A stretch of 64,000 bases of DNA from positions 23,519,501 through 23,583,500 of the forward strand of contig CM044306.1 in NCBI GenBank assembly GCA_024291935.2, written 5' to 3'. How positions within the stretch are numbered: position 1 is the first letter of the stretch; each line of letters begins with the position of its first letter. The DNA comes from Okapia johnstoni. Taxonomy: Eukaryota > Chordata > Mammalia > Artiodactyla > Giraffidae. Shown piece after piece: positions 21,982 to 32,700 of the stretch. The position numbers and the translations under genes are program-made. The notes beneath the pieces were generated by a model. It was not told the DNA's origin. It saw only the letters and a program-made list of their open reading frames with translations, and searched no databases.

Positions 21982-22364
21982 TTTTTGGTTGCACTGGGTC
22001 TGCATTGCTGTGCATGGGCTTTCCCTAGTTGCTTCTCACTGTGGAGGCCTCTCCTGTTGTAGAGCATAGGCTCCAGGTATGTGGGCTTCAGTGGTCGCAG
22101 CACACAGGCTCAGCAGCTGCAGTGTGTGGCTCTAGGACACAGAGGCCTCAGTAATTAGAGCATACAGGCTCAGTATTTGCGGCTCGTGGGCCCTGGAGTG
22201 CGTGGGCTTTAGTAGTTGTGGCTCACAGGCTCTAGGGTATGGGCTCAGAAGTTACAGTGCATGGGCTTAGGTGCTCATGTGGAATCTTCCTGAACCAGGG
22301 ATTGAACTGTGTCCTCTGCACTGGCAGGCAGATTCCTATCCACTGCACCACCAGGGAAGTCCCT
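21982..22364 (-). mobile_element. Long CHR-2-type SINE
   Basis: Antisense CHR element with the repeated internal GTGGGCTTCAGTGGTCGCAG units and the CACCACCAGGGAAGTCCC head complement at its right end. Inserted into the L1. Confidence 0.85.
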
Positions 22365-22729
22365 GGACACAGTATTAAATGTGATTGTTCTTTCACTTTC
22401 TCATAGTTCATTGTTAGTATAAAGAAATGCAAAAGATTTCTGTATATTAATCTTGTAACCTGCTACCTTGCTGAATTCACTTATTAGTTCCAATAGTTTT
22501 AGTGTGGAGTCTTTAGGGTCTTCTGTATATAATATCATGTCATCTGCATATAATGACAATATTGCCTCTTTCCTTCCAATTTGGATACCTATTATTTCTT
22601 TTTCTTTTCTGATTGCTGTGGCTAGGTCAAGTAATCTATATTCTTCTATGCTGTACAAATATTCTACAGTAAAAATATATTCATAAATTATTTTTGTAAT
22701 TAAAAAAATACATGGACCATAACACCTAC

Positions 22730-23330
22730 CAGAATACCTAAAAATAAAAAGACTACAACATCAAGAGTTTGTGAGGAAATGGAATAACTGTAATTCTCAT
22801 ATACTGTTGGTGGGAGTGTAAAATATGTTACGATCACTTTGGGAAACTGGTTTCCAATAAATTAAATGTATTCATACCATATGACCCAGTAATTCCACTC
22901 CTAGATCTTTATTCAGGAGAAATGAGCGTTTATGTTACCAAAAAAGTTATACAAGAATTCTCACAGCAGCTGTAATCATAGTAACCCAAAACTGAACAAT
23001 TCAATTGTTCATCAGAAGAGAAATGAATAAACAAACACTGGAATATTCACACAACGGACTACTACTTAGCAAAAGGATAGATAAATGACACACAGAACAA
23101 CATGGATGAATCTCAAAAACATTATATTGAGGACAGACACAAAAGAGATCATACTGATTTATGAAATTCCAGAACTAGAAAGGAACTTCATTGGGAGATG
23201 GAAATGTTTATGTCTTGATGTGAGTTGTAGTCACACAGGTATATACATATATGAAAGTCATCCGGTTGTAACACTTAACACTAGTGCATTTTATATACAT
23301 TGATCACACCTTAATAAAGTACTGGGAAGG
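22730..23330 (+). mobile_element. Ancient L1 3' end
   Basis: TCATATACTGTTGGTGGGAG, CCATATGACCCAGTAATTCC, AACAACATGGATGAATCTCA and the 3'UTR end CACACCTTAATAAAG follow the order of an old L1 ORF2 end and 3'UTR. A purine-rich tract (23325-23352) follows. Confidence 0.75.
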
Positions 23331-23352
23331 AAGAAAGGAAGAGGGGGAGGGA

Positions 23353-24587
23353 TCAATGGATGAAGAGGCTCACATAAAGAGCTATCAAAAAGGAAAATTT
23401 ATTTTAAAGGGAGGGTGATTTTAAGGAAATTTATTACAATACAGTAAAGAGAGATTGTCTGTAACTTTCTAAGTACCCAGGACACTTTTCATATTTGATT
23501 TATAATATACAAAACCTTAATTAATTCCAACTTAACTATCACATTGGTGTAAGTATGTATAAATATGTGCCATTGGATACATTTTAGTAAAGCTCCTATT
23601 ATGTGAATAAAAATTTTATTTCCCCCATAACATACTAATATTAGAATATCAACAATGTTAGAAGGAGATCCTAGATGAAATTTAAGTAATTCATAAGTAA
23701 TTTTATCAAAGCCATAAGCTTTCAGGAAAGCTTGCTCTCTGGATGCTAAGACCACTCTGTTTCTGAGCCTACATCTGTCCTATCTTCCATGTAAAAACTG
23801 GATAGTAAAATTAAACAGTGGAACTCAAAGACTCCAAACCTGAAAAGCCATCTGTTATAATCACCTAACCTATAATGCAGCACTGGCAAACCAGAAAAGC
23901 AAGCAGTGAACTTGGAAACACAGGGGAAATAAATATGAATAAATGTAGCAGAAATTATAGGATTTCTGTACAGTGTAACGGTTCATAACGTGAAAAATTA
24001 GATCTATTATAGTTATGTCAATATGTTAAGATTCTCTGATGACGGTAGAACTTGAAATTTATCTTATTTTTTCTATATTTAAAATGATTAAAAATTGTTT
24101 AAGTATTACACTTACATAATGAGGTAAAAACGTTATTCTCTTAATAGCATTAGAATTCCTCTTAGGAAGAGAATCACCATTGTTTGGCAAAGTAACCTGT
24201 TTCTCTCTGTGTGTGGGTGTTGGTGGGAGAATAAACCAATAAACAGACAGTGAAACTACCTTTCCATGTGGCAAGAGAAAAAAAACCTTTTGTTTGTTTT
24301 GCTCCAGACAGGATACAGGCAGAAAGTGCCAGTGAGAAAGCATAAGGCTGAAAACTATATCAGGTGAAAAGGCCAGAGGGCACTGTCTCATGACTGGATT
24401 GGCAAAAGGGAGTTTAGGAAGAGGGATGCCTAATATTCAATATGAAATCTTCTGCATAACTGCCGTGGAAACCCTTCCTCCCTCTCCCTGTACCCTCTGA
24501 CTCTGCATTGATGTTTTCGACACTCACAGGGACTTCATGTGGACAGGCCTTTGTGGAAATTGAAAACAAGGATATATGTCACAGCCA
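23353..24587. other. Single-copy intronic DNA
   Basis: No repeat family or exon recognised. The 110-residue minus-strand frame at 24059-24391 has no known motif and no conserved look. Confidence 0.45.
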
Positions 24588-24806
24588 TAGTTTCTCAACC
24601 CTGACACTACTGACATTTTGGGCTCAATAATTCTTTGTTGTGGGGCTGTCCAATGCATTGTAGGAAGTTGAACAGCATCACTGGCCTCTACCCATTAGGT
24701 ACCAATAGCACCTTCCCTAGTTGTGGCAACAACAACAAAATGTCTCCAAGTGTTGCCAAATGCCCCCTGAGGGACAAAACCATTCCATTTGGGAACCTTG
24801 GAAGCA
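24588..24806 (+). mobile_element. MER20 (non-autonomous hAT-Charlie DNA transposon)
   Basis: TTTCTCAACCCTGACACTAC at the left, TAATTCTTTGTTGTGGGGCT and GTTGCCAAATGCCCCCTGAG inside, and GGGAACCTTGG at the right match the MER20 consensus order. Nearly complete ancient copy. Confidence 0.8.
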
Positions 24807-24918
24807 GGGGAACCTGGAAGGAAAGGTAACCTTGAGAATGCACACCCCTTGAGAATTCTTCAGATTTTGAGGAGATATTTGGGCTTCCACAATGAGGAAC
24901 AGATCTTGCCTAGAGTTC

Positions 24919-25127
24919 GGAACTCCCTCATAGCTCAGTCGGCAGAGTCTGACTCCTATGCAGGAGACCTGCGTTCAATCCCTGGGTCGGCAAGATCTCC
25001 TGGAGAAGGAAATGGCAACCCGCCCCAGTATTCTTGCTTGGAGAATCCCATGGTCAGAGAAGCCTGGCAGGCCTCAGTCTATAGGGTCGCAAGAGTTGTA
25101 CACGACTGAGTGACTAAGTACACACAA
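24919..25127 (+). mobile_element. Bov-tA SINE
   Basis: Head variant GGAACTCCCTCATAGCTCAG, full body and TGAGTGACTAAG tail. Flanked by AGAGTTC on both sides, a short likely duplication. Confidence 0.9.
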
Positions 25128-25700
25128 CACAGAGTTCAAAAGGCCTGGGTAGCCCAGCTAACATCTAGGACATACCCATAATGAAACTAAAATATTTCTA
25201 CCAATTAAAAAAAAATCTGTTTATTAAAACAGAAAGGGAGAAGGGAAAGATTGAACCTTTTTTTTTTTAACTGAGAAATAATGCAAAAATACTATTTACA
25301 GAAACACACATGCGTACAAAGCATTCTATATAATAAGGTAAGGAACACATGTATTTCTTAAGTTAGCAAGGAAGCTAACTTCCTCTCTCCTTCCTCCAAA
25401 AAGTTCTGATCTAAGGAAGGAAATGAAGAACATCCTGAAAGAACCCCTACAAACCTCCTGTAATTTGGAGGAGCAAGGATGAACCACTGACCCAAGCAAA
25501 AGGCCTATAAGTTTTCCTGTGGTGAACCAGCTGCAAGAAGAGTGAACCAGCTGCAAGAAGAGAGATCAACAGGACTTCCTCAAAGAAAAAAAAAATTTTT
25601 TAATTTTATTTACCAAACATATGGTAGGTAATACATTCTAGATATTATTCTAACTTCTTTTCAAATATTTAGTCCTTTATTTCTCATAAATCAATGAGAT
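25128..25700. other. Single-copy intronic DNA with poly(A)/poly(T) runs
   Basis: A T run at about 25258-25268 and an A/T run at about 25587-25603. No exon or repeat family recognised; a 20-bp tandem duplication is listed separately. Confidence 0.4.
25522..25561. repeat. 20-bp tandem duplication
   Basis: GTGAACCAGCTGCAAGAAGA occurs twice in immediate tandem (25522-25541 and 25542-25561) without differences. Confidence 0.95.
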
Positions 25701-25830
25701 AGGAACTTCTCTGGTGGTCCAGTGGCTAAGACTGTGCTCCCAATTCAGGGGGCCTGGGTTTGATCCCTAATCAGGGAACAAGATCCCACATGCTGCAACC
25801 AAGAGTTTGCATACAACTAAGAGTTGGCAT
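25701..25830 (+). mobile_element. CHR-type SINE, 3'-truncated by a later insertion
   Basis: AGGAACTTCTCTGGTGGTCC head, GTTTGATCCCTAATCAGGGA B-box region and part of the CHR tail (CAACTAAGAGTT). Ends where a second SINE head begins. Confidence 0.85.
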
Positions 25831-26232
25831 GGGCTTCCCTGATGGCTCAGATGGTGAACGTCCAATAGATGCTTTCTGACTGGGGTGCTGGAGAAGACTC
25901 TTGAGAGTCCCTTGGTCAGCAAGGAGATCAAACCAGTCAATTCTAAAGGAAATCAACCTTGAATATTCATTGGAAGGACTGATGCTGAAGCTGAAGCTCC
26001 AATCCTTTGGCTACCTGATGAGAAGAGCTGACTCACTGGAAAAGACCCTGATGCTAGGAAAGAGCGAAGGCAGGAGGACAAGGGGACGACAGAGGACAAG
26101 ATGGTTGGATGGCATCACCAATTCAATGGGCATGAGTTTGAGCAAACTCCAGGAGATGGTGAAGGACAGGAAAGCCTGGCATGCTGCAGTCCAAGGGGTC
26201 GCACAGAGTCGGACATGACTGAGAAACTGAAG
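25831..26232 (+). mobile_element. SINE head joined to BovB 3' end
   Basis: The first 25 bases (GGGCTTCCCTGATGGCTCAG and ATGGT) are a Bov-tA tRNA head. After eight unassigned bases, BovB sequence starts at about 25863 and continues to the BovB end (GACATGACTGAGAAACTGAA). The BovB part encodes its C-terminal domain (frame 25901-26218, [10 protein letters not shown]). Ordinary Bov-tA has only the last ~130 bp of BovB, so this copy has about 240 extra bases. Confidence 0.8.
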
Positions 26233-27049
26233 CAAACAACAAAACTTACCACAAAGAAAATATACAGGATCTATGAGAAAATATTAACCTTCAAAAAGAC
26301 AAATATCTTGAAGAACTAGAGAAAATGTCTCCCTCTGAAGTAGCCTTATTATTAAAGAACAGAAATGTTTAAAAATTTTCTATTCATATTTCCAACAACA
26401 TCCAAAATGTCATTATGTCTATAAGCCAGATTTACAAATGTAATGAAAACAAAACAATGAATGGTGTGGGAAGAACACACGGAAATTTTTTTTTAATAAA
26501 TAAATGCTGAATTTAAAACCACAATGAAATCAGTGACAGATGAGACAATAAAAGAGATGAAACACAGAGAATAAATCAGGGGCCCAATATATTTATAATA
26601 TAAACCCTGGTATAACAGAACAAAAGCAACGACAATAGAAAAAACTTTCTCATGTTAAAGACCTCAGACTATAGATCAAAAGGGTTCACTACATACCAGG
26701 CAAAAATTATCAAAAAGTCTAACTTTGAAATTATCCAGTGACATTTTTGAGAGCAAAGAAAAATATCCTATAAACATGCAGGCAGGCAGTGGGAGGGATG
26801 GGTTATAAAATAAATACATCAGGCTGGCATCGGACTTCTCCTCCACAAAATTGAAGACCAGGAGATATGGGTAAAACTTTGAGACGTTAAGTTGAGAGGA
26901 AGGGAAAGGAATGGATCCTATAACCTCACCCCCACAGCTAAGTTTATATGAAACTAGACAGACACATACTCAAACTCAGAGGAACTCAGTAAGTGTAGTA
27001 TCAAAGTCCCCTTCCTGAAAAATCCACTCAGCATCATTGTCTCAATCGT
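26233..27049. other. Intronic DNA, partly ancient L1-like
   Basis: About 26640-27010 contains stretches such as GGCTGGCATCGGACTTCTCC that resemble an ancient L1; the rest is unassigned. No exon seen. Confidence 0.35.
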
Positions 27050-27215
27050 CATCTACTAGGGCTTTCTGCACTATCCAATACAGCAGCCACTGTTGCTACT
27101 GTGTAGCTGAAGTGTAGCTAGCATAATTGAGGAACAGATTTTCTTTGGTTTTATTTAATTTTAGATAATTTAAATAGCTACACGTGGCCAGTGGTTACCC
27201 TTCTAGCAAAGTCTA
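27050..27215. mobile_element. MER-type hAT-like DNA transposon remnant
   Basis: CACTATCCAATACAGCAGCC at one end and AGCTACACGTGGCCAGTGGT at the other match a common ancient non-autonomous element whose ends read TGTCCAATA..GCCACATGTGGC. Subfamily not settled. Confidence 0.5.
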
Positions 27216-27859
27216 AATATCTAAGAGATAAAAAGTTCAAGAATGAAAAAGCCATGGTACAAAAAGTATGCAATGAACAAGTTAAACAAAAATATCATTG
27301 TATTTCATTAAATATAAACTATCAAAAGAATCATTATAGCTATGGTTTTAAATATTATGCAAATATCAAAACAATTCTTATCACCTAATATACACATTAA
27401 AAACATTAATAATTCTGAGTCTAAAATCTCAGATTATATAAGCCATTTAACATTTCACACTGGAGGAAAGAGTAGAAGATACTGTTTCATTCTTAACATT
27501 GCTAATCAAAGGGACATGGTTCATTTTGTTTGTTTTTTTAGCTATAAGGGTAAAACTATCAGTGAAATAAAACCAGGATATATAACTTTAAAATCACTGA
27601 AAAGGAAATAAAAAAGAACGTGAGTGATCTAAGAAGATGCTCAGGTGATCATAGCAAGTGAAAAATGGTAGGTGGAAAAATCAGTATACAAAACTATACA
27701 CACAATATGTCCCAACTTTTAAAGTCTGTACAAATAATAAAAGCTGAAAAATATGCATGGACGTTTAACAGTTGTTGACTATGGGTGACTGTTTTCTAAA
27801 TCTTCTACATGAGCAATACTATTTTTATAACCAAAAAATTTAGCATAAAAAAGAAATAA
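27216..27859. other. Single-copy AT-rich intronic DNA
   Basis: No repeat family or exon recognised. The frame at 27342-27611 lacks motifs. Confidence 0.4.
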
Positions 27860-28050
27860 GGGACTTCTCTGGTGGTCCAGTGGTTAAGAATCTGCCTTCC
27901 AACACAGGGGATGTGGGTTCAATCCGTGGCTGGGGAACTAAGATCCCATGTGCAGCAGGACAACTAAGCCTGTGCCCCGCAGCTAGAGAGCCTGAGCATC
28001 ACAAATGAAGGGCCCGCACAGTCAAAAAAAAAAATTAGTTAAAAAAAAAG
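27860..28050 (+). mobile_element. CHR-type SINE
   Basis: GGGACTTCTCTGGTGGTCCA head, AACTAAGATCCCATG body and an A-rich tail. AAAGAAATA at 27850-27858 and 28051-28059 is the target-site duplication. Confidence 0.9.
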
Positions 28051-28059
28051 AAAGAAATA

Positions 28060-29499
28060 GAAGTATGGTCACATACGTTTCAGAATTTAGCCAAACAGTA
28101 CTGCCATTTATCCAGAAGACAACCCAGTATACAAAAATTAAGCAAAAAAGACTGTGAGCAGCCAATGCGTAAGTCGCAAAGTGCAGACCTAAAGTTTGGG
28201 TACCATGTTCATCAAGAGAGACCTTCACATTTTCTTTTACACATATCTTAATTCCAATGAACTTAATTATCTTATGTTTCTAGAGCATTGGGGATACAGA
28301 TACACTGAGAACAGTACAAAGTGATAGGCCTGGTCTAACTGTAGGAAACGATGACAAAAATTAAAATATAAAAGGGACACAGACATTCACAAAGCAGTCC
28401 AGTGGCAATTATGGCAAAAACATCCCTAAATAACTTAATACATCTCTATAAAGTATGATAATTGATATTCACTATAACAACTCGGAGTTAAAGTGTTCAG
28501 AGGAGGTCCTCTTGAATGCAGACTGTTTGAAAGTGTGAAAAGTTCTATAGAATCTGAGAAAAAATTTGATCACAAATGTTTATAATAAAAATAGTGCTTA
28601 AAGAGAACATCTTCAGCTATCCAGCACAACTCACTCCTGCGAGTTCCACAGAGTTGGAATTTTACTATATTGAAAAAGATTTTATGGTTGGCTACATCGA
28701 CCAATACAAATCTGGAGAACAATCTGGAATGAAATGATTAATGACTTCTTTCCAAGGAAGTTTAAAACAAGTAACTATAGGCATATCAGAATCAGCATTA
28801 ACGCAGCAATTGCTACTAAATGCAGCTGAATTGTGGATGTTATTTTGGCTCTAATCCATGTGTGAGCAGGATTTAGGTACCTTGTAGATACTCATTACCT
28901 ATTAAAGTCAGTAAGCTCCATTTCATCACACAGGACAAATTATGAACTGAAGAAATATTTTTTCTATTTCCATTACACCTGCCTCTTATGCTGCTGTCTT
29001 CAAAAGTGAAAGACAAGGAAGAAACTGATTATGCTTGTATCTGTGAAACAAAGACTATGCACACTGTCAGCATGCCATTGTTTTTGTTTTCAGCGTGGTT
29101 ATCATAACGCAAAAACAAAGTGATAACTTCTACTCCTGAAGCCTGATTATTTGAAAACAGACCTGAGTATTTCTTCCTCTTTCAATAAGGCAGTAAATGT
29201 CCTTCACTTTACTTATCTATAAGGTACTTATTTGCTGAAATGGACTAGTTACTATTTCTATATGAGAGCCTGACAGAATCTGAGGAAGATGGTTCCTGAG
29301 TTACTCTAGAAATCTCTCACTGCTTTAATATTTGCCCCAAATCCAAGAAAGCACTAAAAAAAAAAGGAAAAAAAAAATCCCCACCTACCACACATCTCGA
29401 GTACTAAAAAGAAAAAAGCATAATCACAATACTGGTTAATGGTCCTTTGGAACCCTGGCCTCTCCAACCTTCTATTCGTCCTTTGTTCCTTTTCCTTTT
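28060..29499. other. Single-copy intronic DNA
   Basis: Long stretch without a recognised repeat or exon. A poly(A) cluster occurs at about 29357-29380. Confidence 0.45.
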
Positions 29500-29939
29500 A
29501 AACAGCCTTACTGGTTGTTTTATCCTGATTACAAAAGCAATACATGGTCATTGTCACAGTTCAAACAACATGAAGATGTATGAAATAAAATTTATAACCT
29601 CTCTCTCCCCAACCTTCTCTTTCCCCTCCCTAGAGAACCAATTTAGGAGCTTGGTGTATATTCTTTCTTATTTCTTCTTAGGCTTACACAGATATATATC
29701 AAATAAGGGGTATTTTTTGGAGGGGTTGTTTTCAAACAAAAATGGTATGTTATTTATACTGTTGTGCATCTTGCTTTTTAGTCTCAAAAATACATTATCA
29801 ACACTTCCCAAGCCAATATATAAAGATCCACCTCACCCTTTTTAATGGTTACAAAACATTCCATAGGATGCATGATTCCATAAGATACCATCGCCTGACT
29901 TTTCCCAACTCATGGGCACTTAACTATGCATCCTGGTAC
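29500..29939 (-). mobile_element. Ancient L1M-like fragment, left part
   Basis: Plus-strand text reads as antisense of an old L1 3' region: ATTACAAAAGCAATACATGG, GTTATTTATACTGTTGTGCA, TTTTTAATGGTTACAAAACA. Continues after the SINE at 29949-30157 (AATTCCTAGGGGTGGAGCTT). Confidence 0.55.
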
Positions 29940-29948
29940 ATATACTTC

Positions 29949-30157
29949 GGGCTTCCCAGGTGATTCAGTGGTAAAGAATCCATGCCAATGCAGGAGAAGC
30001 AGGTTTGATCCCTGAGTCGGGAAGATCCCCTGGAGAAGGAAATGGCAACCCACTCCAGTATTCTTGCCTAGAGAATTCCATGGACAGAGGAGCCTGATGG
30101 GCTATACAGTCCATAAAGTTGAACACAACTTAGTGACTAAAACAAACAAATAAAAAT
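29949..30157 (+). mobile_element. Bov-tA SINE with 9-bp duplication
   Basis: GGGCTTCCCAGGTGATTCAG head, full body and ACTAAAACAAACAAATAAAA tail. ATATACTTC flanks it exactly (29940-29948 and 30158-30166). Confidence 0.94.
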
Positions 30158-30166
30158 ATATACTTC

Positions 30167-30320
30167 ATGTTCTTTACTTTCAGTAACACAAATTCCTAGG
30201 GGTGGAGCTTCTTGGTCAAGTATTTAAAATTTTATCCTTAAACAAAATTAATTTTAGACCTTCAGCATTTCTGTTCCCTTCTTCATTATGCAAAATCTGG
30301 CATAAACCTTTCATAATGCT
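30167..30320 (-). mobile_element. Ancient L1M-like fragment, right part
   Basis: AATTCCTAGGGGTGGAGCTT CTTGGTCAAG resembles antisense L1 and restores the order broken by the SINE. The right limit is uncertain. Confidence 0.45.
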
Positions 30321-32049
30321 TTGCATACCTTATTTTTCAAAGCACACACATTATGTCAAAAAACGCCCCTGTCATTTATGCTCTTGTAGTTATAAATAAA
30401 TAAATGCTAAAGTTATGGCTGTGATGGCCAGCATTAAATCACTGTGCAAATGCTTATGCCTTGGTTTATGAAAGTAGTAATTCATTGTGGAAACTCCACC
30501 CCCACAGCCTGTGGCAGCACTAAAGTGGCAGCACTCTCACCCCACGGCTCCCTCCACTGAGTGACAATATAGAGATCAGGACCTACATATTTTCTAATTG
30601 TCAGCAGTTAACCTTAAAAAGTGTGTGTGGGGGTGGGTGGGGGAAGACAAACAGCAACAGATGATAAATTGATAGCCATTATGGGTTTCTAATATTTACA
30701 AACTATTTGTAGTACAGTGAATAATTCTGTTGGTCTACAACAGAGAGTGTGTTCCATAAGAAACAAAACCTACAACCAATATGTTGCTATGATTACACAA
30801 AGCTTTCAAAAGTATATTCTTCAAACATTTTTCAATAGAATTATTGGTTGAATTCCACACTCACATTTTTCTCGCTACTTCTGATTCAGACTCTAATTAC
30901 ACACTTAAAAAAAAAGGCCTTAAAGTAATACATTAACCAACATAGCTTCTTAGAATTTAATCTTGGACTGTTCTATTTATTCCAAAGATCCAAGCACCAA
31001 AAGAGATTGTTAAGACACAGCAAGTTTGATATGGAAATATGTGACATGCAATTAATCTCCATTCATACTCTGCTCTACTTGTCAGCAAACAAAGGTTCTG
31101 CTTTAGGAGGAGATCTGAAGACTTCAATTAAAAACAGTCAGCTAACAAGAAAATAATCTAAACTAAAGAAAGGTGGCAGGTGCAGAAATGAGTTGTTTAC
31201 CAAAGTGTCAGTTTTGAACAATAAAGAACTGCACATCAAAAATGCTGAAGGAGTGGATGTCATTGTAAGCTCTGAAAATAAAAAGGAATTTTCTATCAAG
31301 GCTGTAAACAAAATGTAAGTATAGTTTAACTAGTTTGTAAAACAGGTTTCCTCTCAACAAATGACAGATATCAATAAAGAGAATCAGTTTATATCTTTAA
31401 CTGCAAGGCAGAATGAAACTTTTTGCCACAGTTACTTCTCTCCTGGAAACCAGACACAGTACAGACTCTTGACATTTGGAATTATTGAGCCAACAGCAGA
31501 CGGAAAGGCTGGGTTCCTTCTAGACATCCAGATGATGCTCTTTTACCCTGCAAACACTTTTCTATTCTGAAATTCTAGATTCACTCAGGTCGCAAGCTAA
31601 ATAAATTTTGGAAACTTCACCTCATAAAAAATACGTAGTTGACAGCTTTTATGGAATCAACCCAGAATGGAAACAGCGCCACAAACTGACTGAAAAGACT
31701 TGCCAAATATTTGATTAGGAGGCATTTATACCAAGATAACATGGTAATGGAGATATAAAAATGTCACATCGATTTAAAGCAGTTTCCTCCTGGGACCCTT
31801 ATGCAAACACAGATTCCAGGTCCCCATCCTTGTAACCCACAGATGCAGGCCATCCTGAAGAGAAAGGGACAGGTTGAAGGCCAGCCACGGCGGCCCGGGG
31901 ACTTGAATCCGGCCAGAACTTGCTGAGAAGCCGGGAGGCTAAGTGGGAGGTGGAGACGCCTTGAGGAAAAAGAAAATGTGTTACTAGGAGTGAAAGGGAC
32001 CCTGAGCGAGGGGTGAACAGCTGGCTCTGCAGAGTCAGGACTCCAGCAG
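30321..32049. other. Single-copy DNA just downstream of SKAP1 exon 1
   Basis: The first 1.7 kb or so of intron 1 as transcribed. A G-rich run GTGGGGGTGGGTGGGGG lies near 30628-30644. No repeat family was recognised. Such low-repeat DNA next to a promoter may hold regulatory sites, but none is demonstrated. Confidence 0.45.
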
Positions 32050-32700
32050 CAGCCTCGAGGTTCTAGAAGGCGGGAGGGAGCCGACGGGGAAGGCCGGCCT
32101 TGGGAGCCGCTGGCGTCTCGGCTGCTGCCGGCTCGGCACGTGCGACTCCCCGGGGGGCTCGGCGGCGCCCGGGCCAGCGGGGCGTTACCTTCCAGGAGCC
32201 AAAGGATCTCCTCGGGGAGGGCGGCGGCGGCCTGCATGTGGCGGGCGGCGGGAGAGGGCCGGACGGGCGGGCGGCTGCGGCGGCACCTGGCCCTCAGTCG
32301 CCGGCGCCGCGGGGCCGAGCCGCAGGGCGGGGCGCGCTCAGGAAGCGGCGCGCGGCGGGCGGGGCGCCTGGGCGGCGGCGACACCTGTGCGCGGGGCCTG
32401 CGACCCTACGCCCGCGCCCCAGGGAGGAGGTGCCCGCCCCGCGGCCCCCATTCCCTGTCAAAACAAAGACGCGACGCGACTCCAGGCACCTCGCCCCCGG
32501 GAGCTCCCCATTCTAACCTCCGGACCGTGGGCCTCGCCGGCAGGTGGAGAAGCCACCGTGGGGCAGAAATGAGGCGCGAGGAGGCGGAATCCGAGGACAG
32601 CGTCAGTCCCCGCCAGGCCGGGCCGCAGTCATTCCCGACCCAGTTCGCGCGTCCAAGCCCGGAAAACCAGGGCAGAACCGTTGGTCAGGCAAACCAGGGC
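32050..32700 (-). promoter_or_regulatory. SKAP1: CpG island and likely SKAP1 promoter
   Basis: GC content and CpG density rise abruptly here, in a window that is otherwise AT-rich. The core at about 32100-32460 has many GC-box (Sp1-type) motifs, for example near 32245, 32267, 32327 and 32357, and a CACGTG E-box at 32137-32142. No TATA box is evident, so dispersed initiation is likely. The transcription start is inferred to lie between about 32240 and 32460 on the minus strand. No interspersed repeat is visible in the island. Long frames on both strands here (for example 32140-32715 plus and 31764-32384 minus) are stop-poor GC-rich artefacts apart from the exon itself. Transcription in the opposite direction is possible but nothing here shows it. 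Confidence 0.8.
32189..32237 (-). CDS. SKAP1: SKAP1 coding exon 1 (first 16 codons)
   Basis: Read on the minus strand from the ATG at 32237, the frame gives MQAAAALPEEILWLLE and then one G before a splice donor (AAG|GTAACG, GT at 32188-32187). Human SKAP1 begins MQAAALPEEIRWLLED; the copy here has one extra Ala and Leu for Arg, and the split codon G|.. fits the following Asp. SKAP1 (SKAP55) is a cytosolic adaptor of T cells with an N-terminal helical dimerisation region, a PH domain and an SH3 domain; it partners ADAP/FYB1 and promotes integrin activation after T-cell receptor signalling. Only the start of the N-terminal region is here. The exon sits in a CpG island, as expected for a first exon. 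The Kozak context is weak (C at -3, C at +4). An in-frame ATG lies 49 codons upstream at 32384, but its extension is Arg/Pro-rich CpG-island translation and is absent from the known protein. Exon 2 was not found. Identification rests on a short peptide plus donor and context. Confidence 0.85.

Larger units (their letters stand above)
18446..22680 (-). mobile_element. Old artiodactyl L1 (3'UTR to RT), broken by several insertions
   Basis: Read on the minus strand it runs from the RT domain (frame 22658-22401 with the intact box LYADDMILY) through the ORF2 C-terminus to the 3'UTR, whose end is at about 18446-18470 (CATTGAACTATAGTTGATTTAC on the plus strand). Inserts are a CHR SINE, BovB, Bov-tA with BovA2 inside, a 45-bp CHR piece and a long CHR SINE. 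Without them about 2.2 kb of L1 remains. 5'-truncated and inactive. Confidence 0.85.
1..32188 (-). other. SKAP1: SKAP1 intron 1 (partial)
   Basis: Everything left of the splice donor at 32188 is inferred to be intron 1, read right to left. It is packed with LINE and SINE insertions, listed separately. No open frame matching SKAP1 exon 2 was recognised, so the acceptor probably lies beyond position 1. A long first intron suits this gene, which is several hundred kilobases in human. Confidence depends on the exon 1 call. Confidence 0.75.

Noticed and set aside
22401..22658. Intact YADD reverse-transcriptase box as an active element
   Set aside because: It is an 85-codon remnant of an L1 cut up by five later insertions.
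1..32188. SKAP1 exon 2
   Set aside because: I looked for antisense coding for the A-E-E-F-L continuation and saw none; it likely lies outside the window.
32238..32384. In-frame upstream ATG that would extend SKAP1 by 49 residues
   Set aside because: The extension is low-complexity Arg/Pro-rich CpG-island translation and the known SKAP1 N-terminus starts at MQAAAL.
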